DNA of 64,000 bases from Liopterus haemorrhoidalis (taxonomy: Eukaryota > Arthropoda > Insecta > Coleoptera > Dytiscidae). Position numbers and translations under genes: made by a program. Within the stretch, counting starts at the first letter, position 1, and each line of letters starts with the position of its first letter. Below, piece by piece: positions 23,850 to 34,619 of the stretch. Location: contig OZ020618.1 of assembly GCA_963971575.1 (NCBI GenBank), positions 50,048,509-50,112,508 on the forward strand, in the 5' to 3' direction. The notes under the pieces are model-generated. The model saw only the letters and a program-made list of their open reading frames with translations, was not told the origin of the DNA and searched no databases.

Positions 23850-23893
23850 ATATTACCATCTAGTGGTCGTTTGTAAAAACATATAAGGTACCC
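23850..23893 (-). mobile_element. Solo terminus of mariner family D
   Basis: Read on minus, GGAGGGGTACCTTATATGTT and then ACAAACGACCACTAGATGG match the 5' end of the copy at 22.6 kb. No transposase follows; it abuts the tandem repeat instead. Confidence 0.6.
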
Positions 23894-24555
23894 CTCCTAA
23901 GATGAGTTTTTTTAGTAAAGGAAGGCTAATCGAAAATTGGATGTGTTCTTTTGATAAGAATCTTCCATACTTTCTGAAATTTGCCTTAAATTCAATGGTC
24001 CTTTAAGTTAAATTTGACCATCTCAAATAGGTTGTTAAACCAAGTTTTAATAAAGTTAAATTGGGCTGTCGCGAATAGTTTATGACATTAAGTTTAAAGG
24101 TCTCACTAACAGGAATGGTTATAGGAATTAATATCGATTTACAGCATAAATAAATGACCATAACACTTCAAATGAAGACCTGTAATTTTTTTAGATGTTG
24201 TTAGATTTAAAATGTTAATAATTATTTTTTAGACATCCGGTGCAACCGGAAACGATTCTAACTTTTGATTTCCAAATGTGACACCATATATTTAATTCAA
24301 TACAGTTTACAACAGGTAGTCGACTTCAGAACCGGTTTCAGTTGATCGTTGCCTGATAAACAATTTTAATACAGCATCCAGTGAAGTAGCTTACAGATTA
24401 CATAAAATGAAAAACTAAACTGAGATTAAATTTTCTAGAATCGGCTAAAACCAAAGAGGTTTTATAACATAGAGACTGAAAGAGGGCAACTTGTTATGAA
24501 TCCAACACTTCCGTAGGTGGACTGATAGAAGTTTGCCCCTTTGAGTAGTGTGGGT
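23894..24555. other. Unassigned sequence
   Basis: No recognisable feature. Confidence 0.45.
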
Positions 24556-24703
24556 TGAATCCAAGTGATGAGCAAAAAAAAAGGTCCTCACCTCACAAAA
24601 TCCAAATCCAAATGATGAGAAAAAAAAAGGTCCTCACCTTCGCAATGTGGCGCCCTTTCCTTAGTGCGCTAGTTCCCCCCCCCCCTTACTGTGGTTCTGT
24701 TTG
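24556..24703. mobile_element. hAT-type MITE family M1, copy b (left end lost)
   Basis: Shares CCAAGTGATGAGCAAAAAAA, GGTCCTCACC, TTCGCAATGTGGCGCCC, TTAGTGCGCTAG and the right end CCCCCCTTACTGTGGTTCTG with copy a. The left inverted end is missing. Confidence 0.75.
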
Positions 24704-25164
24704 CCAACAAGAAATGCAAATAAAATATATATATTTTTTTAATACTGTAAACTTCAAATTTAAATAGTAATAAAATAAATTTCATAAATAATAGTAGTAT
24801 TAAATAAACCTGAATTTGTTAGCAAATTTTTCATATAACTTGTAGGTTTTTATATTACATTCATTTAAAGAAAAAAATATTACAATGGTTAAGATACTTT
24901 CTAACTTTAAAATGGCCAGATATTATATAATTTATTCTATGATAAATTGAACTGTTATTTTTTATAACAGATCAAAGTTCTCTACAAAATGCTCTACAAA
25001 TAGACTTTTTAGTGTAATTTGAAAAATAGTTATTAACTGGCGTGCCTCTTGCAAAACAAATGAAAAAAATGTTTGATACCAATATAGTCTGACCCCGAAT
25101 AAGTTTTATTTGAAAAATATTTTTATAACTCTTTTTATTAAGGAAATAATCAAGATTAACTTAA
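24704..25164. other. Unassigned AT-rich sequence
   Basis: No recognisable feature. Confidence 0.45.
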
Positions 25165-25378
25165 CACATTCGCGGACAGTACGGCTATAGCTGTCCTACT
25201 TTAATTCAAATATAAAAATGACGGCTGTGGCAGGTTTTAATTCCATTTCAGTATATGAAAATTAGTATAAACTGTCCTATCAGGAACATACCAAACACAG
25301 TAAATGTCCTATTATAAACAAAAATCTAAAAAAGTGACATTTTACAAATCTCATTGTACAAAACTGTCCGCGAACGTG
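25165..25378. mobile_element. piggyBac-type MITE with TTAA duplication
   Basis: 214 bp between TTAA at 25161-25164 and TTAA at 25379-25382. Ends are CACATTCGCGGACAGT (left) and CACGTTCGCGGACAGT (right, read on minus), one mismatch in 16. TTAA targeting is the hallmark of piggyBac. No coding capacity. Confidence 0.85.
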
Positions 25379-25689
25379 TTAAGTCTTGCTTCACCCTGTA
25401 TAGTTAATACTCACCACCACCATCATAGATTCACCATCATGTCACCATCAAGCTGTCTCCCTGAAAGGTTCAACTGTCCTTGTGGTATTGCAGGAAACTT
25501 AGGAATTTCTTCCCTATCACTTTTGAAATAGAAGAAAAATGAAGAATTTTTCCAACAATTCTTGTTTTTCCTCTTCCTATAGATTTCTTTGAAGTATATA
25601 TAATCCTTTATTTCCCCCTCGACCTTTCTGTTTAGGGTATTCACTACAATTACAAAACATATCTCATATCAACATACCAACGTCATATT

Positions 25690-26615
25690 AACCATGCATT
25701 ACATTACATTACTATTTTATTTTATTCCATTCTCTTCCCTTCCAACCATTTTTTCACCCCTCCTCCACTGTTCCTTCCTTCCTCCCCATTCCCAGGTAAC
25801 CTCAGCCCCCTTCCTTCCTTCCTTCCTTTTCCCCACTTCTGCTTCCCACTGGGCCTCTTCCTTTCTTTACACCTTCCTGTTATCTTTCCCCAATCTCAAT
25901 CCTTCTTGCCTCTAATTCCCTCGCCCACCTCTCCCCCTTCCATCGTCGTGAAACAGGTCTAATGTATTCCCCGACCACACTGTCTTCTCCCTACTATTCT
26001 TCGCGAGGTGCTCTATATCTTCTTCCTCCTCAACGCACATCCTGCACATCTTATCCTCCTGTTTCCTCTAATATTTATTACCTCTCTCTTCATTCCCGCA
26101 ACTTACCCTCGCAATCCTCCTAACCTTCCCTCCTGACCTTCCTCTTTCTCCTTTTAAGTAGCTTGGTACCCCTATAGTTCTGACCTCCTTATATCTCCTT
26201 GCGCTCCTTGATTTGTCTGTTTTGACTGTCCTTTCCTGTTCCCCATTTCCTTATCTTTCCTCCACACCTCCTCAATCACACTTATCCCTTCATTTCTCCT
26301 TTCCACCTCTGTCGCATCCACTCCGCATCTCCAGTAATACTCCTTTCTCATCTCCCTCCATGCGTACCGTCTTCCTTTCTGTTCCTATCTGGCTCTTTCC
26401 TCCCAGCATTCCTTCACTATTCTTTTGTCTATTTCTCTTCGTGCTTAACCGCCCTCCATCCTGTACTCACTTTCATCTTATCCCTTTTCAGTTCCTCTCT
26501 TACAATATACCCTGGTGTTGTTTTATCTACCTTTAAGATCCATCTCAAATACCTCTCCTGTACTCGTTCTACTTTCTCCCATTCTGTCAATTGTACTAAT
26601 ATACTTTGCGTAAAA
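25690..26615 (-). pseudogene. Non-LTR retrotransposon family A, copy 2
   Basis: Minus-strand translation: EKVERVQERYLRWILKVDKT, GYIVREELKRDKMKVSTGWR, then after breaks RTIGVPSYLKGERGRSGG, RRIARVSCGNEERGNKY and MCRMCVEEEEDIEHLAKNS. The last Cys of the zinc motif is Ser. The A/G-rich coding strand explains the strong pyrimidine bias of the plus strand from 25720 to 26600; the long plus-strand frames there are shadows. Stops at several places and a missing 5' half make it inactive. Confidence 0.75.
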
Positions 26616-27089
26616 ATAAATCGTTAACCGAATTATTAGTTAGGTATTACTGTACTGTGAAACGCACCATTATTATATTAATATATACTCTGTTTTTGAC
26701 CTTTTATTCACAATTTCTTAAATGTTATTGATGCTATTATTAGTGTCTTTATAAAGAAGGGAAGGAATATTTCATTATGTTTTATTAAATCATCTTTGTT
26801 TCATGAATGAAATTCTACGTTATGTCTTGTACGGGAAACGTTCTTCCTCTGATCGATTATCGTAACGGCAGTTTTACGGCAGGTTCTTTTGCATCGCGGA
26901 CAGCAAATATAATTAATAATTGCGAATAGTTTACGTGAGTGTAACGGTTTCTGTTTTATATACTTGGATTCGTTTCGGGTTCAATGGTGTACGACAAGGG
27001 TATTATAATAGATTAGTTAAAACTCTCCCATTATTCCTTATTTATTCGTTTTTACTTTGTAAATGTTTATGATTCTGATTTGCGGAGGT
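26616..27089. other. Unassigned sequence
   Basis: No recognisable feature. Confidence 0.45.
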
Positions 27090-27860
27090 AGTATTTTGAC
27101 ATAACGTTGAGAACCTTCGTCTTGAATGGCATAATCCAAGTTCCATTAATCAGAATTTTGAACTTTAGGAAAAGGAAATAGTCACACGACAATATATCAG
27201 GCGCATACGGTTGTTGATTGAGCGTTCCAACTTGTTTTTTGGCAGAGACTCATGAATAATAGTAGACCAATGCGAATGTGCATCATCGTGAAATAACCAC
27301 CAGATTTCTGGCTAGGGATATTCCGTTCTCATGAGAACAATACGGTACCTCAAACGTTCCATCACACTATCAATCAATCAATTGACTTTTACAACCCTTA
27401 GAGGGTTTTTGCCGCCTCCACAAACTTCTTCCATCTTCCGCGGTCACGCGCTAATCTTCTCTAATTATGGGCATCGGTTCTTTGCAGGTTTTTGTGCACA
27501 TTGTCCACCTATCTTATTGCCTATCGTATGTTTATACCTGGGACGCTATCGAATACTCTTCTCACTGGCATGTTGTTGGGCATTCTGATGAAACATCCGA
27601 TCGAAGTGTCCGATCCAACGTATTCTGGAACTTTTTATGAAGCCAATCACATCCAAATAATAATTGCCATCAACTGTTCTGTTGACCAACTGACCGTTTT
27701 CCACCAGATCTGTTATCGTCGTTATTTCTGAGTGCCTTGGCTTTGCATAGTCTTTAACGAACTCACTACCATCTTTGAAGCGACTAATCCACTCAAAAAC
27801 TTTTGTACGCGACAAACAGTCACTACCATAAACTTATACCAAACGTTTGCGTTAATGTTA
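27090..27860 (-). pseudogene. Mariner-like transposase relic split by an RTE-type LINE end
   Basis: N-terminal part at 27640-27825 (minus): SRTKVFEWISRFKDGSEFVK followed by DYAKPRHSE, the helix-turn-helix region of irritans-like mariners (RVFEW..RFK.G...V.D). The C-terminal part is at 27100-27330: EIWWLFHDDAHSHWSTI, equivalent to the usual WWLHHDNAPSHT motif, then weak similarity to the FFLFPK region. The sequence between, 27380-27640, belongs to a LINE. Highly decayed. Confidence 0.6.
27380..27640 (-). mobile_element. RTE-like LINE 3' end
   Basis: Minus-strand translation gives SRIRWIGHFDRM at one end and, in another frame, RLARDRGRWKKFVEAAKTL at the other. These are the C-terminal blocks of RTE-like retrotransposons (R.RWLGH..RM ... 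DR..WR..V..A.TH.G). Frames are broken. Confidence 0.6.
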
Positions 27861-28439
27861 TTCCAAGTTTAAAACAACACTTTATTTCATTGCTTTATGG
27901 TGTGATTCGTGACAACATACATCAACAGACTGTCATATTTCCCTCATAACTAATAAGAGATTCGTTCAACTGTCAAATTGGACTGACGTTAGAGTCATAA
28001 AGCAATCATCTGCCAATAGATGGAAACCGCTACAGCGGCTATAAAAAAGCAGTCTGGTTTCTTTTCTGTGTACATATGCATAACAACCTACATACATCTA
28101 GCCTACTGACAGTCACTTGTTCTCTTGTAAGCGCACGGCACTGCTTGGACTGAATTTGTCGTGCTTAGTAAATATTTAATGACAATAAACATTGCAATTG
28201 ATCAGGAAATTTACTAGAGCTCCATTGGTTTTTACAATGGAATTGCAGGAAATAATGTCTTTGTAATTTATTATAAAAAGTACAGATGTCTCTAAATGCA
28301 TCCTTATAAACATCCTTACAAAAACTGTAGAAAAGCTGTTAAAATTTTATCCTGCTATTAGAGAAGCATTCAGCCACTTTATTTATTTGGCAGAGTCATA
28401 AATAAGTTCATTTTTCGAATATTAATTTAATTTTTCAAT
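27861..28439. other. Unassigned sequence
   Basis: No recognisable feature. Confidence 0.45.
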
Positions 28440-28885
28440 ATAAAGTATTAAAATGGTACGAGTGTAGTTTAATAAGTCCTTATAAAACAATAGAAAAAAC
28501 ACATTATTTTGTTTTGATTCATTTTCATTTTTCAATATAGTCATTTACAGTCTCAAAACACTTTTTCTACAACTTTTTCAAACCATCCAAAAAGTAAGAT
28601 ACTCTCAGAACAATTTCTTCATGTTTGGAAACAGAAAAAATTCGCTGGGAGCCAAATCTGGCGAATACGGTAAATGCAGCAACAATTCAAAGCGTAATTC
28701 ATGCATTTTCACTATCGAAAATGAAAAAGTGTTTACCCTCTATATATTTTTCACACCCAGGTTTTCGTGCCAAATTCATATTTAAAATTAGTGCACTTAA
28801 ACCCTGAAATGGCATGCATATTTACCCTCGTTCGGAATGACCTTTTGCCAATAATCAGGAAGATCTTTGATTCCATTTAAGTAGA
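28440..28885 (-). pseudogene. Mariner-like transposase C-terminal fragments
   Basis: On minus, 28815-28885 reads GIKDLPDYWQKVIPNEGKY, a typical mariner C-terminus. Then 28480-28690 reads PYSPDLAPSEFFLFPNMKK (third acidic motif, Glu in place of the catalytic Asp) followed by shifted-frame C-terminal sequence. Two pieces of different elements seem joined. Confidence 0.6.
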
Positions 28886-28894
28886 TTACGTATA

Positions 28895-29463
28895 CAGACG
28901 ATTCCGCTTAATTGGGCCACCGCTTAATTGGGGTAGCCGCTTATTTGGGCCAAATCTCAAAGAACAGAAACCAAACCAAGGAACCAACAGTAAATTTACA
29001 TGTTTAATTTGGCCAACATTCCGCTTAATTGGGAGAGTAAGTTTAAGATCACAGTACATATTATGTTACACATATTCTCAAGAAAAAATATGTACAAATA
29101 ATTTAATATTACAGCGTTATTTTATGCAGGAAGGAAATGAAGGGAGCCCTACATCCGCACTGAATACCTGTGCTGATTTTGTAGAAGTGAAATGTTACAA
29201 AAACAAAAGACAGACTACACTTGACGCATTTTTGCATTGAATTAAATTGTATGTACCTATTTATTATTTTATTTTGGAATTTATTATTATTTTTTCTTAA
29301 AAGTTTATATTTTTTGGTTATATGTTATTTATAGTTTTGTCCAAGAGTTTATAAAGTAAATTTATTGAAAGATAAATATGCATTGTTTAATTTTATGTGA
29401 AATTCGCTTAATTGGGCCAAAATGCCTAAGTCCCGATGTGTCCCAATTAAGCGGAATCGACTG
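28895..29463 (+). mobile_element. pogo/Tigger-like deletion derivative
   Basis: Ends CAGACGATTCCGCTTAATTG (left) and CAGTCGATTCCGCTTAATTG (right, read on minus), flanked by TA on both sides (28893-28894, 29464-29465). GCTTAATTGGG recurs inside each arm. At 29130-29240 a short frame ends with CYKNKRQTTLDAFLH and a stop, like the C-terminus of pogo/Tigger transposases. The catalytic domain is deleted. Confidence 0.8.
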
Positions 29464-29465
29464 TA

Positions 29466-30264
29466 TATAATTTAACGTAATAATAAAATACATGTATGCA
29501 GGTAATAAAATGTATTATTTGATAGTAGTATTTTATTACACCATGAATCAAATAAATAGTATAAGTAATTAGTACTTTTCTATATTGTCCTAGGGTCAAT
29601 TGGAAAGGTCCTATCGCGTGTATAAATAGAAATCAATTAGATAGTGGTAAAAGTTGTTCTTTTATTTCTTCGTTCAATTCCGTAACTCCGGGTCAGGACA
29701 TGTTTTTATTTCAGCATCCGGTGGATAAATGAAGTATTGGATTACAACAACTAAAACCATATATAGAAGGATTTAAAGACTAGTTTTGCGTGCTTTGTAT
29801 TTCCGCTCATTATGTAGTAACCTTATAACTAATAGTTCATTCACGCATCAAGATTAAGAATATTCATTCATGTTACGATGTTACCACAACTTGGAATTGT
29901 CTGAAATTATTAAATTTAAATACGGAAGGATTATGTTTGTTTTATTCCAAATAATTAAACACACGTGTGACATAAATTTTCTGCTAGAAATATTGTATTT
30001 TCTTGTTTCCAACACATTTGTATGCTAGTTTACTAATTATGCTACAAAACAATTTTTGAGGAAAGAAAAAGTGCCGGAAATGAAGAGAACATTAGAAACT
30101 TCCACTATATGTGGCATCTGGAATTTTCCATCATCTGCTCTATAGCCCCTGGAGCACATGGAACGATACGAGTTGTGTCAATTCCGTAGTATTGTCTTAA
30201 GTGGTAGTAGAAAATGCGTTAAGCAGCATTGTGCCGTAGATGTAGTGTAATGTAGATGGCGTAA
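29466..30264. other. Unassigned sequence
   Basis: No recognisable feature before the AAT-repeat tail at 30261. Confidence 0.45.
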
Positions 30265-30284
30265 TAATAACAATAATAATAATA

Positions 30285-31570
30285 CCAGGTCTACAAGTAT
30301 GAAATGCGTAATTTTTTTAAAAATAAAACACATTAAACTTAAAAGAACAGTAAAAGTTTATTTATTCAAAGCATGCTCCATTAGAAGTTATACATTTTTC
30401 CCATCTTTCAGTTAATTTGTGAATACCTCGCCAGTAGAACTCTTCCCCTTTCCCCGCAAACCATTCATATAGCCATTCTTTCACATTTTCATATGAACAA
30501 AAGTGCTGCTCGACAAGTGCGTGACCCATCGATGTGAACAAGTGGTAATCTGAAGAGGCCAAGTCTGGTGAGTAAGCGGCATGGGGTAGCACTTCCCACT
30601 TAAGTGCCTCCAATGTGTTACAAACTGCTTTTGCCTTATATGATGGAGCGTTATCATGAAGAAAGATTACCTTGTGCTGTCTTCTTTTGTATTCTGGTCG
30701 TTTTATGAGCAGCGAATGGTTCAATTCGATCAGTTGTTGTTGGTAGCGTTGGGTATTAACTGTTTCACCAGGTTTTAACAATTCATAATAGACCACACCC
30801 TTTTGGTCCCACCAAGTACAGAGCATTATCTTTTTGTTAAAGCGATTCTGTCTTGCAGTTGATGTGGATGGTGAGCCTGGGTTCACCCATGATTTTTTGC
30901 GTTTGGGATTTTTAAAATAAATCCATTTTTCATCGCCAGTAATGATACGATGCAAAAAAGACTTTCTTTTGTATCGTGCAAGCAAAATTTCACAAGTGTT
31001 TTTGTGTTTTTCCATCTGCCTCTCATTCAATGCATGTGGAACCCTTCTGCCGACTTTCTGGATCTTACCCATCTCTCGTAGGCGATTGGAAACAGCTTGT
31101 TGACTAACGCCTAACTGCTCTGCTAGTGGTTTTTGTGATTGACTATCGTCTTCCTGTAGCAATGTTTCCAATTTTGTATCTTTATATTTTATTGGAGGTT
31201 TTCCATGTTCTTTGTCTGTAAGATCAAAGTCACCACTTTTGAAACGCCGAAACCATCGTTCACACGTATCTTGCGATGGATTATATTCACCATAAGCTTC
31301 TCGAAGCAGTCGATATGATTCAGCAGCAGTTTTTTTCAAATGAAAACAAAACAGTAGTACTGTCCGCGAATGCTCATTATTTGGCACAAAATTTGACATT
31401 TTTAACACAGTAAAATAAAACTATATGATCACTTTTCAAATTATAACCTATACGCATTTGACACTTAATGATAACTTAACAAAACGCCATATGTGTTGAA
31501 ACTTTGAACTATACACTCTGTTTGCGCGACAAGTTTGAAAAAAATCCGCATTTCATACTTGTAGACCTGG
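30285..31570 (-). mobile_element. Mariner, mauritiana (Mos1-like) subfamily, structurally complete
   Basis: Exactly 1286 bp, the length I know for Drosophila Mos1. Terminal repeats CCAGGTCTACAAGTATGAAA at both ends, matching for at least 24 bases and very close to Mos1 ends. The left flank is TA (30283-30284); the right flank is CA (31571-31572), so one TA duplication base has mutated or the site was unusual. It holds one uninterrupted transposase gene. It sits in the simple tail of an older LINE, which marks it as the younger insertion. Confidence 0.95.
30362..31399 (-). CDS. Mariner transposase (Mos1-like, DD34D), 345 aa, open frame
   Basis: Cuts and joins the mariner element by acting on its terminal repeats in the nucleus. 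The frame opens at 31408 but the second Met, MSNFVPN at 31399, matches the family start and gives 345 residues, the Mos1 length. Residues 1-110 form two helix-turn-helix regions (AAESYRLLREAYGEY, AEQLGVSQQAVSNRLR). The catalytic triad is intact: Asp156 (ITGDEKW), Asp249 (FLHDNAPS) and Asp284 (YSPDLASSDYH). Differences at usually conserved sites: the WVPHEL linker reads RVPHAL (residues 119-124), and YSPDLAPSDYH has Ser for Pro at 282. These may reduce activity. No stops or frameshifts. Single-gene element, expected promoter in the 5' untranslated stretch 31400-31540. Confidence 0.95.
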   Translation of the reverse strand: MSNFVPNNEHSRTVLLFCFHLKKTAAESYRLLREAYGEYNPSQDTCERWFRRFKSGDFDLTDKEHGKPPIKYKDTKLETLLQEDDSQSQKPLAEQLGVSQQAVSNRLREMGKIQKVGRRVPHALNERQMEKHKNTCEILLARYKRKSFLHRIITGDEKWIYFKNPKRKKSWVNPGSPSTSTARQNRFNKKIMLCTWWDQKGVVYYELLKPGETVNTQRYQQQLIELNHSLLIKRPEYKRRQHKVIFLHDNAPSYKAKAVCNTLEALKWEVLPHAAYSPDLASSDYHLFTSMGHALVEQHFCSYENVKEWLYEWFAGKGEEFYWRGIHKLTERWEKCITSNGACFE

Positions 31571-32155
31571 CAATATTTAATAATAATATTTATTTGTGTT
31601 TGAAATTTTTTACATTTTACGCACGTCAACATAAGTATAATTGAAAAAATATTATATTATAGTTTAAATTAAAATATATGTGTACATTTCATTTTAGCAT
31701 AAGTTATTAAAATCGTTATCCAAGAATTCTTCAAATGAATACAATGGATTTTCCTTGAAAAACGATTTTAAAGTATATCGGAAAGAGCTGAGAGGCAAGC
31801 ACTTAATATTTTCTGGTAAGATATTATAAAATTTGGTGGAGTAATAATTAACCGAATATCTGGTACAACTGAGTCTGGTGTATGTCGGCCGTATTAAGTG
31901 TTTACCCCTTGTCTCATACCTATGGAGTTCTTGTTGGCTATTGAACTTATTTTTATTTATGTGCATGTAAATCAGGCAGTGAAAGATGTACAGGCACGGG
32001 AATGTCATCACTCCTAAAATGTTAAAATATTTTCGACAGTCCTGTCTATACTTTATATCACAAATAATTCTAACAACTCGTCGCTGTAAGCGAAAAATTC
32101 ACTGGGTATGGGTAGAATGACCCCAAGCCAGCAACGCATACGTGATATGTTGAGT

Positions 32156-33774
32156 TTTTAAATTCAGTTTCACAGTTGAGATTTTAAATTCTCACATACC
32201 AACCTGAAAAATGAAATAACCCAAGCAAGATCCGTTCTCGTGACTCGTGACAACCTAAAAGAGCAAAATTCCCATTTAGTTCCACCTAATCTTTTGGAAT
32301 ATCATTTATACTATAATCTATTTATTATTGTGAAACAATTAAATTGTTATTATAAGAATAAAATGTTTTTTAAGTTTTATAGAAAATATATTCATTTTTC
32401 CTTTCGATACTTGAAAATAACGATATTTTGTTTCGAAACGATACTGGTATCGATACTTTTTATTCGATATTATCGACACTAAAATATCGTTACTCTCTCA
32501 GTATCGCATATCCCTAGGTATAGATTGTATGACCTGCGACGCCTACCAAATTTTCAGTTTTTTCCGAGACTTTCAGTAGGTTGAGTACCCTTGACGTAGG
32601 CGATGGGAATTTTATTAATATATATTTTTATTATAGTTCATGCAAGGACGTAAATGATAGTAAGAATGTAGTCCAGAAATTTATCTTTTTACATTTTTAA
32701 ATACTTTTCCTCACATGGAGAGATTAAATTACGATTTAGTATTAAACAAGGACAAATGTGTAATGACAGACTGTGTAACGTTATAGTAATGCACGAATAG
32801 TTCTCTCGATCGTGTTTTATAACAGAGGTACTAAAACATTTTAATATAATTACAAAATTAACTAGCATTACTACTTCCCAAGTTAAGAATTATTTTGCGC
32901 CCAAGGCGTTAATTTTTTATTGTTACATATCGTAAGTAACCTTTCACTTTACGTTCAGTTTAAACAATAATTTACGCTATTAATAGGATTTGTATATTAC
33001 TTAACAAAAACATTAAATACACTTTACTACTTTTGAATAATTTTAATGTTATGATGAGACAGAAAAACTTTATTTATTACTCGCGGATGTTATAAATTAT
33101 AATAGACCTTTTACATTTCATATCTACAAATAGAAGTACAGGAGAAATAACACTTAATATCAGGACCGTATTAAACAATAAACAAACATACTAGATGCAA
33201 TTCTGGTCTTAGATACCGGTGTAATAAAAAAATATTCGAGGGCTGGGCGCAATGTTCATAAGTAAGTGATGAGGAGGAATAAAGACTTGATATAATACAG
33301 CTACCATTTGTAAATTGACTTCTGATTGACACTTTCTTGCTCTAAAATATTTCGTTGGAATTTTGTAGCGGCTTTAACGTAGAATATATCTATCTGCTGG
33401 TCCCAGTACTCGGTTTCTCGGCAAAAATCCATGTGTTCCAAACAAGTGTACACTAGACTTCTTCCAATAATTTCAAAAGTATATAACCTAGAAACAATAT
33501 AATAACTGAACTGAGGAGAAGAAGGTTCAAAGAGTCTACTGAAATAGCGTACAACGTCAGATAACACAATAGTGTTCGTCCGCCGTAGTTGATAGTAGTA
33601 GTCAAGTTTTTTATTTTTTTCCCTTTCGGATTAAAATCTATATAAACTATTTCACATTTATGTACTACGTATAATATTTTACAAACAAAACAAAAAATCA
33701 TGAATTCTAACATATAACATAAATATATAACAATACACAACAAAAAGATAATTTTATTTCAGGTTTTTTCTCCT
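32156..33774. other. Mostly unassigned; hAT-like terminus near 32515
   Basis: At 32400-32516 repeated CGATA words end in ATATCCCTAG; read on minus, CTAGGGATATGCGATACTGA resembles ends of some hAT elements. A 96-codon and an 88-codon minus frame (33301-33743) match no family I know. Confidence 0.35.
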
Positions 33775-34535
33775 CTTTTCTTCTTCACCAGTTCAATCCA
33801 TCATGTGTCGGTTCTTAAATCACTGAGTATCTGTACAGCTGATTTGGAGTTCCTTAAGTCCTATGTGCAGTGTCTTGTCAGATGTTTCAATGTTTCTTCT
33901 CCTCTTTCACATATTATGCACTTGTTATCTTGCTCTTGTTTCCAGTACATATTTCCATTTTCTTCATTTCCTACTCTATACCTAGCTATCATCTTTGAAT
34001 GTTTGTCATTTTTCATTAGGTATTCTGCCGTTTCCATAGATACTAAAAACTTGTATCTTTTATTGTAGTTGGAGTTGTGGATTAGTTCCCTTCTGGTCTG
34101 TATTTGGATATCTTTTTCCCTTAAATATATTTCCTCCAGCATGTTGTATTCTTGTCTTCGTCTCTTTTCCACTTCCATCAGCGAGTAGCCCTTCGTTTCA
34201 TAGAACCTCGCGCGTGTTTGTTCCCGTTTGTTTTTTTCCTGTCTTCTAACTTCTTTTCTTTGCATTTCTAGCCCGCTATCGAGTGCAAGTTCCTTCCAAG
34301 GAGTCTGGAAGGAGCTGACAGATCTTCTTCCAGGTTCTATGGACACTTTGAACCGTTTCGTTTCTTCCACTAAGATGTAGATGGGTGTTACCTTATCTAT
34401 GCTGAGTAACCATCGCAGATATTTATATTGTACTCTTTCTACCTTTCTTGTTCTCTCCAGCCCCATATTTCAGCTCCATATAGCATGATGCTAAGAATTA
34501 ATTTGTCGAAGAATTCGAATTCGAATTCGCGTCCA
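33775..34535 (-). pseudogene. Non-LTR retrotransposon family A, copy 3
   Basis: On minus FFDKLILSIMLYGAEIWGWR (34535-34475) is followed, after a frameshift, by the long open frame 34466-33861. That frame includes KVERVQYKYLRWLLSIDKVT, SKMIARYRVGNEENGNMYW and KCIICERGEETLKHLTRHC (CX2CX8HX4C). It is the best-preserved family A C-terminus in the window (about 200 codons open). The RT catalytic box is absent. Confidence 0.8.
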
Positions 34536-34619
34536 CGAATATATTTATACGAATATAGTCTTGTAGTCGGCGTCCTGTACAAAAACGTAAATTACGAGAT
34601 ATTACGTAGTTAGTATTCA

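Larger units (their letters stand above)
30265..32155 (-). pseudogene. LINE (jockey/CR1-like) 3' part, interrupted by the mariner at 30285-31570
   Basis: Minus-strand translation from 32155: QHITYALLAWGHSTHT, RLQRRVVRIICDIKYRQDC, KYFNILGVMTFPCLYIFHCL, then YETRGKHLIRPTYTRLSCTR, NYYSTKFYNILPENIKCLPL and SFFKENPLYSFEEFLDND, a stop at 31694, then an AT-rich 3' region. This is the end of a jockey/CR1-group ORF2 (NYNTRRK...Y.G.KLYN.LP..IK motif order). It looks like the end of a related LINE at 6.8-7.9 kb. The simple AAT tail (30261-30284) is where the mariner inserted. The RT core is missing. Confidence 0.7.

Noticed and set aside
25694..26536. Long plus-strand frames rich in Pro, Ser, Leu and Phe
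   Set aside because: Shadows of the A/G-rich minus-strand LINE A coding region.
33301..33743. Two minus-strand frames of 88 and 96 codons as a membrane protein gene
   Set aside because: Hydrophobic runs are common in AT-rich translations and I found no family pattern.
33861..34466. 201-codon open frame as a host gene
   Set aside because: Clear similarity to other LINE A C-terminal domains in this window and a frameshift at its start.
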